A model generated the notes under the pieces. It saw only the letters and a list, made by a program, of their open reading frames with translations, ran no database searches and was not told the origin of the DNA. The translations under genes and the position numbers were made by a program. This document shows positions 19,369 through 27,786 of a stretch of DNA of 64,000 bases, piece after piece (the first letter of the stretch is position 1; every line of letters begins with the position of its first letter). Source of the stretch: an uncultured Lachnospiraceae bacterium (GTDB lineage: Bacteria > Bacillota > Clostridia > Lachnospirales > Lachnospiraceae); assembly GCA_947631625.1 (NCBI GenBank), contig CANRMA010000001.1, forward strand, positions 175,942 to 239,941, in the 5' to 3' direction.

Positions 19369-20097
19369 GTGGCAAATAAAGAACAAAACTGCAAAATCCA
19401 TTTTCGGCATGAATGGAAACACGAAATAAATATATCGGATATGATATGTCTGCGTCAGCGTCTATCGGCAGTTGCCTTTCCCGATCCTCATGCAATGGAC
19501 GGAAAATATGAGATAAGAAGCCTTTACTTCGATAATCTCTCAGACAAGGCTTTGCGCAAGAAGCTTGACGGAGTAAAAAACCGTGAAAAATTCCGTCTGC
19601 GTTATTATAACGGCGATACTTCAAGTATTTTTCTGGAAAAAAAATCCAAGATAAACAATCTTTCCAATAAGGAAACGGCTATGATAAGCGAAAAAACGGC
19701 TAAAGCGATACTTAGCGGCAATATGTCCACCGAAAATTTATTTAACGAAATTGACAATCCGCCGTCCGACGGTTCTTTACCGCTTATCGCAGAGCTTTAT
19801 GAAAAAATGAAATCGCAGGGCTTAAGGCCTAAAACGATAGTCGATTATACCAGAGAGCCATATGTATTTCCGGCCGGTAATGTAAGGATCACTATTGATT
19901 ACAACATCCGTACCGGTTTATTTTATACAAATTTTCTGGACTATGACTGTCCCACAATTCCGATTGCGGACTCTCCGATAATCCTTGAAGTGAAATGGGA
20001 TGAATGGCTGCCGGACATAATCCGCGATGCCGTTCGTTTATCGGGACGACGCAGCAGCGCATTTTCCAAATACGCCGCCTGCCGGATGTACGACTGA
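19369..20097 (+). CDS. VTC-domain polyphosphate polymerase-like protein (GTG start likely)
   Basis: FRHEWKHEINISDMICLRQRL...YEIRSLYFDNLSDKALRKKLDGVKNREKFRLRYYNGDTSSIFLEKKSK...ILEVKWDEWLPDIIR. Confidence 0.88.
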   Translation: MANKEQNCKIHFRHEWKHEINISDMICLRQRLSAVAFPDPHAMDGKYEIRSLYFDNLSDKALRKKLDGVKNREKFRLRYYNGDTSSIFLEKKSKINNLSNKETAMISEKTAKAILSGNMSTENLFNEIDNPPSDGSLPLIAELYEKMKSQGLRPKTIVDYTREPYVFPAGNVRITIDYNIRTGLFYTNFLDYDCPTIPIADSPIILEVKWDEWLPDIIRDAVRLSGRRSSAFSKYAACRMYD

Positions 20098-20119
20098 CGC
20101 GCTTAGTGCCGCTACTGCG

Positions 20120-20216
20120 CTCAACGCAGCGAAAGCGGCTTGCAAGGGTTTTGTTAAATCTGCACAATTTCAAAAACATAAATCAGAGTTTCGCAATCGC
20201 TAAAAAAATATTATAG
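20120..20216 (-). repeat. partial copy of a dispersed inverted-repeat element (see 53307-53537)
   Basis: gcagcgaaagcg..ttgcaagggttttgttaaatctgcacaattt..aacataaatcagagtttcgcaatcgc aligns with the reverse complement of the left half of the 53.3 kb element. Confidence 0.75.
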
Positions 20217-20235
20217 TAGAAAAGGAGTTACATCA

Positions 20236-20907
20236 ATGACTTTTAATGACATTTTTAAATCCAATTTCCTCGAAAACATTTCAAGCGTAAGCATTTTTGA
20301 TATGCTGCTTGCTTTATTCCTCGCCTTCGGTATCGGGCTATTCATATTTTTTGTCTATAAAAAGACCTTTTCCGGAGTCATGTATTCCTCAAGCTTTGCG
20401 GTGTCGTTGGTGGCGATAACGATGATAACGACGTTAGTAATTCTTGCGGTAACTTCCAATGTAGTTCTTTCACTTGGTATGGTCGGCGCATTGTCTATCG
20501 TTCGTTTCCGTACCGCAATAAAAGAGCCTCTTGACATAGCTTTTCTGTTCTGGTCTATTGCAACCGGTATCGTACTTGCGGCCGGTATGATCGTGCTTGC
20601 GGTTATCGGCAGTGTTTTTATCGGTGTATTTCTTCTGCTGTTCGTCAACAGAAAAACTCACGCCAATCCATACATAATCGTACTTAGCTGCTCCGATCAC
20701 GAGAGTGAAACAAAAGCTATGGACTTTTTGAATAATGAAGTAAAACGTGTAACCGTAAAAAGCAAAACCGCCAGAAAAGGCGCCGTTGAACTCAATCTGG
20801 AAGTACGTATGAAAAACGATAACACTGATTTTATCAACGAGCTCTCCGCAATGGAAGGTATCAATAATGCGGTACTGGTCAGCTATAACGGAGATTACAT
20901 GGGATAA
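20236..20907 (+). CDS. DUF4956 membrane protein
   Basis: 223 aa; TM helices, SLGMVGALSIVRFRTAIKEPLDIAFLFWSIATGIVLAAG typical of DUF4956; between VTC and CotH genes. Confidence 0.88.
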   Translation: MTFNDIFKSNFLENISSVSIFDMLLALFLAFGIGLFIFFVYKKTFSGVMYSSSFAVSLVAITMITTLVILAVTSNVVLSLGMVGALSIVRFRTAIKEPLDIAFLFWSIATGIVLAAGMIVLAVIGSVFIGVFLLLFVNRKTHANPYIIVLSCSDHESETKAMDFLNNEVKRVTVKSKTARKGAVELNLEVRMKNDNTDFINELSAMEGINNAVLVSYNGDYMG

Positions 20908-20919
20908 AGGAGGTTTGTT

Positions 20920-22701
20920 ATGTCAACCAGTAAACGTATTGACCAAATCTGTATCGGAGTGCTTATTTTCGTATTAATACTTACCACTCTTTTTATCAAT
21001 GCGGAAAAACTCGGCGTTCAGGCTGTCAGCGCGCCCGTCGGTTATGCGTCGAGGCTTTTTGATACGGCCACAGTCCATACCATTGATATAGTTATGGACG
21101 ATTGGGATACTTTTATTGAAAACTGCACTGATGAGACCTACGAAACCTGTGCGGTGGTAATTGACGGTGAAGCGTACAAAAATGTCGCAATCCGCGCAAA
21201 GGGAAATACTTCACTTTCATCGGTTGAGTCCTATGGAAATAATCGATACAGTTTTAAGATAGAGTTTGACCATTATGACAATTCCAACTCTTATTACGGA
21301 CTTGATAAGCTATGCCTTAATAATATAATTCAGGACAATACTTATATGAAGGATTATCTCGCTTATCAGATGATGTCGGCCGCCGGAGCCGACGCGCCTT
21401 TATGCAGTTATGCATATATTACCGTAAACGGTGAGGACTGGGGTTTGTATCTTGCTGTTGAAGCTGTCGAAGATTCGTTTCTGCAGAGAAATTATGGCAG
21501 CGACTATGGTAAACTGTATAAACCCGACAGCTCCAATTTAGGCGGCGGCCGCGGCAACGGACGGCATTTTGAAATGCCGGAGGACTTAGATGCCGATAAT
21601 AATGCTGATAGTGCCAACAACGACGCTAATTCAGATTCCCCCAATAACAATATCGATAAGGAAACCACTGACAGCAGTAATCTGAACGGGAAACCGCCGG
21701 AAAACAGCCGCAACGGCATGCGTGGCAATATGAACGGCAATATGCGCGATAATATGGGCGGCGGCATGCACGATAATATGAACGGCGGCATGCGCGGAAG
21801 CGAAGATGTTTTGCTGAAATACAGTGATGACGAACCTGACAGCTACTCCAACATATTTGACAATGCCAAAACCGATATATCCGACAGTGACAAGGCCAGA
21901 CTCATCTCCTCGCTTAAACAGTTAAACGAAGGTAAAAGTCTTGAAGAAGTCGTAGATATTGACGAAGTTTTACATTATTTTGTTGTACACAATTTTGTAC
22001 TGAACTTTGACAGTTATACCGGCTCCATGATACACAATTATTATCTGTATGAAAAGGACGGACGCCTTTCAATGATACCTTGGGATTACAACCTGTCGTT
22101 CAGCGGTTTTACTTCCGGCGATGATGCATCGACGCTCATAAATTATCCAATCGATACTCCGGTTTCCGGCGGCAGTGTCGAAGACAGGCCCATGTTGGCA
22201 TGGATATTTAATAATGAAGAATATACAAACCTTTATCATCAATATTTTAAGGAATTTATCTCGGAATATTTCGACAGCGGATATTTTACGGAAATGGCAG
22301 ACTCCGTATCGGAAATGATTTCGCCTTATGTGGAAAAAGATCCGACTAAATTCTGCAGCTATGAAGAATTTGAGTTAGCGGTGACTAACCTCAAAAAGTT
22401 CTGTCTGCTGCGCGCCGAAAGCGTATCCGCACAGTTAGACGGCACAATAGCGTCTACTTCTGACGGACAGGCCGCCGATTCTTCTTCTTTTATAGATGCA
22501 GGCGATCTTAAAGTTTCCTCCATGGGTTCTATGGGAATGGGTAAAGGCGGAGCGCATGACAGGGGGCCGGCAGATTTCCAAAACTTCCAAAAGGACGGTT
22601 TAAGCCCTGAGGGTTTTGGTTCTGACAGCTTTGGCCCGCCTGTCTTAGATCCGGACGGCTCAGATCGTCCGGACTTCCCGACAGATCCCGTCGAGAATTA
22701 A
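20920..22701 (+). CDS. CotH-family kinase-like surface/spore coat protein
   Basis: VAIRAKGNTSLSSVESYGNNRYSFKIEFDHYDNSNSYYGLDKLCLNNIIQDNTYMKDYLAYQMM; YLAVEAVEDSFLQRNYG; SMIPWDYNLSFSGF. Confidence 0.9.
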   Translation: MSTSKRIDQICIGVLIFVLILTTLFINAEKLGVQAVSAPVGYASRLFDTATVHTIDIVMDDWDTFIENCTDETYETCAVVIDGEAYKNVAIRAKGNTSLSSVESYGNNRYSFKIEFDHYDNSNSYYGLDKLCLNNIIQDNTYMKDYLAYQMMSAAGADAPLCSYAYITVNGEDWGLYLAVEAVEDSFLQRNYGSDYGKLYKPDSSNLGGGRGNGRHFEMPEDLDADNNADSANNDANSDSPNNNIDKETTDSSNLNGKPPENSRNGMRGNMNGNMRDNMGGGMHDNMNGGMRGSEDVLLKYSDDEPDSYSNIFDNAKTDISDSDKARLISSLKQLNEGKSLEEVVDIDEVLHYFVVHNFVLNFDSYTGSMIHNYYLYEKDGRLSMIPWDYNLSFSGFTSGDDASTLINYPIDTPVSGGSVEDRPMLAWIFNNEEYTNLYHQYFKEFISEYFDSGYFTEMADSVSEMISPYVEKDPTKFCSYEEFELAVTNLKKFCLLRAESVSAQLDGTIASTSDGQAADSSSFIDAGDLKVSSMGSMGMGKGGAHDRGPADFQNFQKDGLSPEGFGSDSFGPPVLDPDGSDRPDFPTDPVEN

Positions 22702-23283
22702 GGCGCGCATAGAGTTTCTGCGGGTTATATCTTCATACTTGCTTTCATTAAGCACCATGACCCAGCATATGATTTTTGAATAGATATCAAGAACCAGATA
22801 TTCCATTTCATCTTTGGAGGGTGTTTTTCCGTCGCGAAATTCATCCTCCAGAATATTTCTGACAAATTCCACGATACCTTCTTTGGCGCAGAACACTTCT
22901 TTAAAAAGCTCCTGCAACCGCCTGCTTATCTCGGTATTGTCAGACAGCATATTCATCAGCCGCAGCAGGCATTTGGCCTTCGGAACCTCCTGCTCTATCT
23001 TGCGCATCATATAATCGACTTTATCATGCAGGTTTTTCTCTTTGCAGACGCCTTTATAAAGCTGTCTGCAAAAACTTTCGCTGTTATAAAAAAGCGCCTT
23101 AGCTATCATTTCTTCTTTATTAGAAAAATATTCGTAGGCCGTACCCTTGCCTATACCTGCTTTTCCGGTTATCTCCGCTACGGTCAGATTGTTTAGATCC
23201 GCGCCTTCTTCGAGAAGCTCGATCACCGCTTCATAAATGGCTTTTTCTTTAGGTGAATATTCCTTACTCATTATCTCCTGCAT
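22660..23283 (-). CDS. TetR-family transcriptional regulator
   Basis: AIYEAVIELLEEGADLNNLTVAEITGKAGIGKGTAYEYFSNKEEMIAKAL. Confidence 0.93.
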   Translation of the reverse strand: MQEIMSKEYSPKEKAIYEAVIELLEEGADLNNLTVAEITGKAGIGKGTAYEYFSNKEEMIAKALFYNSESFCRQLYKGVCKEKNLHDKVDYMMRKIEQEVPKAKCLLRLMNMLSDNTEISRRLQELFKEVFCAKEGIVEFVRNILEDEFRDGKTPSKDEMEYLVLDIYSKIICWVMVLNESKYEDITRRNSMRALILDGICREVRTI

Positions 23284-26200
23284 CCTCCCCCTCTGTAATG
23301 CCGGAATCCTCTTTTACTTTTGAAAATAATCTCTTGAACAGACCTTTTCTTTCTTTATTTTTATCCGAACGAATAAATATATCATATATGCACGGAATTA
23401 CGACAAGCGTAAGCAGTGTTCCGTAAATAAGTCCACCGATCGTAACTACCGACATAGGTTTCGACATATCCGCGCCCATATCGTCGCTGAATGCCATAGT
23501 GCTAAGTGCAAGTATAGTTGTAAGCGCGGTCATCATAACAGGTCTTATTCTGGTCCTGCCTGCAGTCATTATGGCTTCTTTTTTCTCCATACCGCTTTCT
23601 CTGAGCTGATTGATATAATCCACAAGCACGATACCGTTATTGACTATGATACCCGACAGCATAACGAAACCGATAAGTGCGATAACGCTCACTTCGCTTC
23701 CGCTTATGGCAAGCCCCATAAAACCGCCGGTAAACGCAAGCGGAATGGTAAACATTATGATAAACGGCGAAAGCAGCGACTGGAACTGTGCCACCATTAT
23801 CAGATACATAAATATGAGCGCAAGCGCAAGCATCAGATATACCTGCCCCATAGCTTCCGTTATCGTTTCGTTTTCACCGCTCATCTCATAACTGTAACCG
23901 TTTGGCATCTCATAATCTTCAAGGGCTTCCTTCACGTCCGCCGAAACGAAGCCGACATTATAACCGTCGGCAACGCCCGCGCTGACAGTAATATATCTGG
24001 TCTGATCTATACGGTTTACGGACTTAGGCGCTTTGGTACTCTCAAATTCCGCTATATCCGAAAGCTTTATCTTCTCTTTGGTTCCGTCCTGTTTGGTCCT
24101 GTCAAGTTCCAGATCTTTTATCAGATCTCTTGTAAGCTCCATGTCTTTGGCGTTCTTAACGTATACGTCATATTCTTGGATTTCCGTCTCCAAAGTAGTC
24201 GCGCTGGCTGCGTCGGCAAGTTTTGCCTGTAACTGCTGATATACCTGCGCAACCGTCAAACCATGCTCAATCGCTTTGTTTCTGTCGATAATTACTCTCA
24301 TTTCTCCTGTTGAATCTTCCAGACCGTCCGACACATCAACGGTTCCTTCGACCGTCTCCACTATGGCCGCTATATCCTGAGCGATTTCTTGAAGAGTATC
24401 AAGTTCACGTCCTTTTATCTGAACGGAAATCCCTGACCCGCCCAGCGCGCTCATATCCATAGTAGAAGTTTCTATTGCGGCTTCCGCATTATTTTGCTCC
24501 AGAATATCCGCAATACTTTCCTCTATCTCGTCCGCGATCACAGTATTATCCCGCGTTTTATCTTCGCTTAGCGATATATAGATAGAAGTTTCGTTCGTGC
24601 TCGAATTGCCGCCTCCTGATATCATACCGAGAGACGACGAGCTTGCCATAGCGCCCACATCCACTACTTCCTCTACTTCCATAAGTTTCTCAACGACTTC
24701 GTCCGTTACCTGCGCGGTATCTGCAAGCGGCGTATCCTTAGGCATCGTAAGCGTCATGCTTATCTGGGTACTGTCCATCTCAGGCATAAACGCTATACCT
24801 CTCGAAAAAGCCGCCGCCATACTTGCAACTAACAGTACAACTACCAGTATTAACACTACCGGTTTAAATCTTAAAGAAAAACCAAGCAGTTTTTCATATA
24901 CTTTCATCAGTCCTTTAAAGAATCTGCCTTCTTTCGCGGACTGCGTTCTTGACAACAGCCCCGCGCCCATAGCAGGAACCACGGTAAGCGCTATAAGCAG
25001 ACTCGCCAGAAGGGAATAAGCTATCGTAAGCCCCATATCCACAAAAAGCTGTCTCGTAATACCTTCAGTAAATACTATAGGTAAGAATACGCAGACCGTT
25101 GTGAGCGTAGATGCTAAAATAGCTCCCGCCACTTCGCCCGCGCCTTCAACCGCCGCTTCTTTCGCCGAATAACCTTCATTCCTTAGTCTGTATATATTTT
25201 CGATAACAACTATTGAGTTATCTACAAGCATACCTACGCCAAGCGCCAGACCGGAAAGCGAAATAACATTCAGCGTGATCCCGCTGAAATACATACATAC
25301 TATTGCGGTAATAAGACTTATAGGTATGGAGCAGGCTACTACCGCGGTAGGACGCCAGTCTTTTAGAAAGACTATCAATATTAATATTGCGAGGATCGCG
25401 CCAAAGACCACATTGTTCATAATGGAATCCATAACCAGATCTATATAGATTCCCTGATCCATCAATGTGATCAGGATCAGATCGCTGTTTTCTTTTTTGA
25501 GTTCTTCAAATTTATCCAGTATCTTATCGGACACATCACCCGTTGAATAACCGGTCTGCTTCTGCAGCGTGATCATAATACCGGCTTCGCCGTTTACGTT
25601 AGTATAAATGTCGGCGGAATTATCCGTCATAAACACATCCGCGACGTCTTCCAGAGTGATTATATCCACTCCGTCCATTTCCGGATTCATAATAGGCATT
25701 TTCTTAAGTTTCTCGATATCTTCGGGCTTGTCGCCGACTCTTACCAGATAGTCTATGCCGTCCTCGGTCACATAGCCTGCCGGCATTGAGAAGTTCTGGG
25801 CTGCCAAAAGCGATTTAACTGTATCAACGGTAAGAATGCCGTTCATATCGGCCTGATCATAGGCATCCTGCCTTGACTCCTCCAATTCCTCCTCTCCGTC
25901 GGCTATCTCCTGTAACGCATCTTTCATCTGCTGAACGGAATCGTTAAGCTGTTCTTCGGCATCCGTGATCTGTTCCCAACCGGAATCTATCTGCTCCTGC
26001 CCGCTCTCAAGCTGTTCTTCACCGGCTTCTAGCTGAGCTTCGCTGCTGTCGAGCTGCGTTTCTGCGGAAGTTATCTGCATCTCACCTATCGTTATGGCCG
26101 ATTGTGCATTGGCAAACTCGATCGCTGCGGTAAGATTGCCTTTATATAATTCCATAAGGGCTTTGTCTATCTTGGCAATGTTATTGTCTATTTCAGGAAG

Positions 26201-27505
26201 CTGTTCTTGCCCTTTCGCTATATTTTCTTCCATAAGTGCAATATTCTTATTAAGCTCATCTTTTTGCGCTTTGAGCGCTTCGATCCCTGCATCACCGCCC
26301 ATTGCCTCTATGGCCGACTGCATAGCCGTCTTCATAGCAGAAAGCTGCGTTCTTATCTGATCGTCGCTCATAGCGCTTACATCTGTCTGAAGTATCTGTG
26401 ACGCCATTGCTCTTGCTGCCGTATCCAGAGCGCCTTCCGCCGGTATTGCATCTATCGCGTTTATGACTGCAACCGCATCTTCATACTGTTTCAAGGCTTC
26501 ATCAAGCTTGGCCAGCCCTTCTTTAGCAGTATCTAACGCGGCTGGCATTGTTGCGATAATAGATGTTTTGAGCGCTTCCAGATCCGCCTTACCCTTAAGA
26601 AGCTGTTTTTCAAGCTTGTCAAGCTGGGCTGCGGTTTCGTCTTTTTTCCTATTAAGCTCGCTTTTACCGTTTTCCAGTTCGGATTTGCTGTTCTCTATCT
26701 CGGCTTTACCGTCGGCAAGCTTTTGTTTGTTTTCTTCAAATTCTTTTTTACTGTCGTCCAGCTCCTTCTGGCTGTCAACAAGTTTCTGCTTATTATCCTC
26801 GATCTCGGTTCTGGCTTCATCAATATCGTCCTGACCGTCATAAATTTCCTGTCTTGCGTCAGCAAGCTCCTGCTCGGCGTCCTTCATCTCATCATCTATA
26901 TATCCGAACACCTGTTCGTTAATCTTATCTATCTTTTCCTGTCTGATTATGACATTGACGCTTTCTTCAAGCAGTCCCGTCGCATTGGCGGAAGCGACGC
27001 CCTCTATGCTTTCAAGCTCCGGTATAATCGTATCCTGCGTCATATCGCTGACCTGCGCGTTAGTCATTCCGACTCCGCCGACAGCAGCTATCATGACCGG
27101 CAGCATATCCGGATTAAGCTTCATAATAATAGGATTTCCTATGGAATCGTCCCAGTAGCTTTTGATCTGATCCAGATTTTCCCTTATTTCAAGCGATACG
27201 GCGTTCATATCTGTTGACTGCGCAAATTCCATAATGACCACCGAATAATTTTCGCTGGAAACGGAGCTTATATTTTCAATATTGCTGACCGTCGCCATTG
27301 ATGACTCCACAGGCTTGGTAACTGCCATTTCCACAGTCTCCGGACTCGCTCCCGGATAAGTAGTCATTACAATCACATATGGCAGGCTTATGCTCGGCAG
27401 CAGATCCGTTGACATCTTAGTAAACGACACTATTCCAAGCACGATCACAAGGATCACTCCCACCAAAACAGTGTAGGGCTTTTTAACGCTGAATTTTCCT
27501 AACAT
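23264..27505 (-). CDS. RND-family efflux permease with long coiled-coil insertion (1413 aa)
   Basis: DLLPSISLPYVIVMTTYPGASPETVE, GLALGVGMLVDNSIVVIENIYR, GEVAGAILASTLTTVCVFLPIVF, MLSGIIVNNGIVLVDYINQLR; residues ~200-550 are Glu/Lys/Gln/Ala-rich heptad-like. Confidence 0.93.
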   Translation of the reverse strand: MLGKFSVKKPYTVLVGVILVIVLGIVSFTKMSTDLLPSISLPYVIVMTTYPGASPETVEMAVTKPVESSMATVSNIENISSVSSENYSVVIMEFAQSTDMNAVSLEIRENLDQIKSYWDDSIGNPIIMKLNPDMLPVMIAAVGGVGMTNAQVSDMTQDTIIPELESIEGVASANATGLLEESVNVIIRQEKIDKINEQVFGYIDDEMKDAEQELADARQEIYDGQDDIDEARTEIEDNKQKLVDSQKELDDSKKEFEENKQKLADGKAEIENSKSELENGKSELNRKKDETAAQLDKLEKQLLKGKADLEALKTSIIATMPAALDTAKEGLAKLDEALKQYEDAVAVINAIDAIPAEGALDTAARAMASQILQTDVSAMSDDQIRTQLSAMKTAMQSAIEAMGGDAGIEALKAQKDELNKNIALMEENIAKGQEQLPEIDNNIAKIDKALMELYKGNLTAAIEFANAQSAITIGEMQITSAETQLDSSEAQLEAGEEQLESGQEQIDSGWEQITDAEEQLNDSVQQMKDALQEIADGEEELEESRQDAYDQADMNGILTVDTVKSLLAAQNFSMPAGYVTEDGIDYLVRVGDKPEDIEKLKKMPIMNPEMDGVDIITLEDVADVFMTDNSADIYTNVNGEAGIMITLQKQTGYSTGDVSDKILDKFEELKKENSDLILITLMDQGIYIDLVMDSIMNNVVFGAILAILILIVFLKDWRPTAVVACSIPISLITAIVCMYFSGITLNVISLSGLALGVGMLVDNSIVVIENIYRLRNEGYSAKEAAVEGAGEVAGAILASTLTTVCVFLPIVFTEGITRQLFVDMGLTIAYSLLASLLIALTVVPAMGAGLLSRTQSAKEGRFFKGLMKVYEKLLGFSLRFKPVVLILVVVLLVASMAAAFSRGIAFMPEMDSTQISMTLTMPKDTPLADTAQVTDEVVEKLMEVEEVVDVGAMASSSSLGMISGGGNSSTNETSIYISLSEDKTRDNTVIADEIEESIADILEQNNAEAAIETSTMDMSALGGSGISVQIKGRELDTLQEIAQDIAAIVETVEGTVDVSDGLEDSTGEMRVIIDRNKAIEHGLTVAQVYQQLQAKLADAASATTLETEIQEYDVYVKNAKDMELTRDLIKDLELDRTKQDGTKEKIKLSDIAEFESTKAPKSVNRIDQTRYITVSAGVADGYNVGFVSADVKEALEDYEMPNGYSYEMSGENETITEAMGQVYLMLALALIFMYLIMVAQFQSLLSPFIIMFTIPLAFTGGFMGLAISGSEVSVIALIGFVMLSGIIVNNGIVLVDYINQLRESGMEKKEAIMTAGRTRIRPVMMTALTTILALSTMAFSDDMGADMSKPMSVVTIGGLIYGTLLTLVVIPCIYDIFIRSDKNKERKGLFKRLFSKVKEDSGITEGEDAGDNE

Positions 27506-27558
27506 TTATGTACGCTCCTCTTTAAAAATTTAAGTCCTTTGCTTATTTCCGCTTCCGT

Positions 27559-27574
27559 CCGACCAGTCGGTCGG
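27559..27574. promoter_or_regulatory. candidate TetR operator upstream of RND-tetR operon
   Basis: ccgaccagtcggtcgg, imperfect palindrome (arms ccgac/gtcgg), 54-69 nt upstream of the RND start codon. Confidence 0.6.
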
Positions 27575-27650
27575 CGCAGTTTAAAAAAATATATACAACC
27601 GCAAATATTCAAGTGCAAAATAACCCCTAATAATATCAGAGGTTATCAAA

Positions 27651-27736
27651 TGCCGCAGACCGGGGTCGAACCGGTACGGGTATCGCTACCCACGGGATTT
27701 TAAGTCCCGGGCGTCTGCCAATTCCGCCACTGCGGC
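27651..27736 (-). tRNA. tRNA-Leu (anticodon TAA)
   Basis: GCCGCAGTGGCGGAATTGGCAGACGCCCGGGACTTAAAATCCCGTGGGTAGCGATACCCGTACCGGTTCGACCCCGGTCTGCGGCA; class II with long variable arm. Confidence 0.95.
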
Positions 27737-27786
27737 TGATGGTAGCCATGTTCATAAAGCTCACAACTACCATTTATATCATAATA

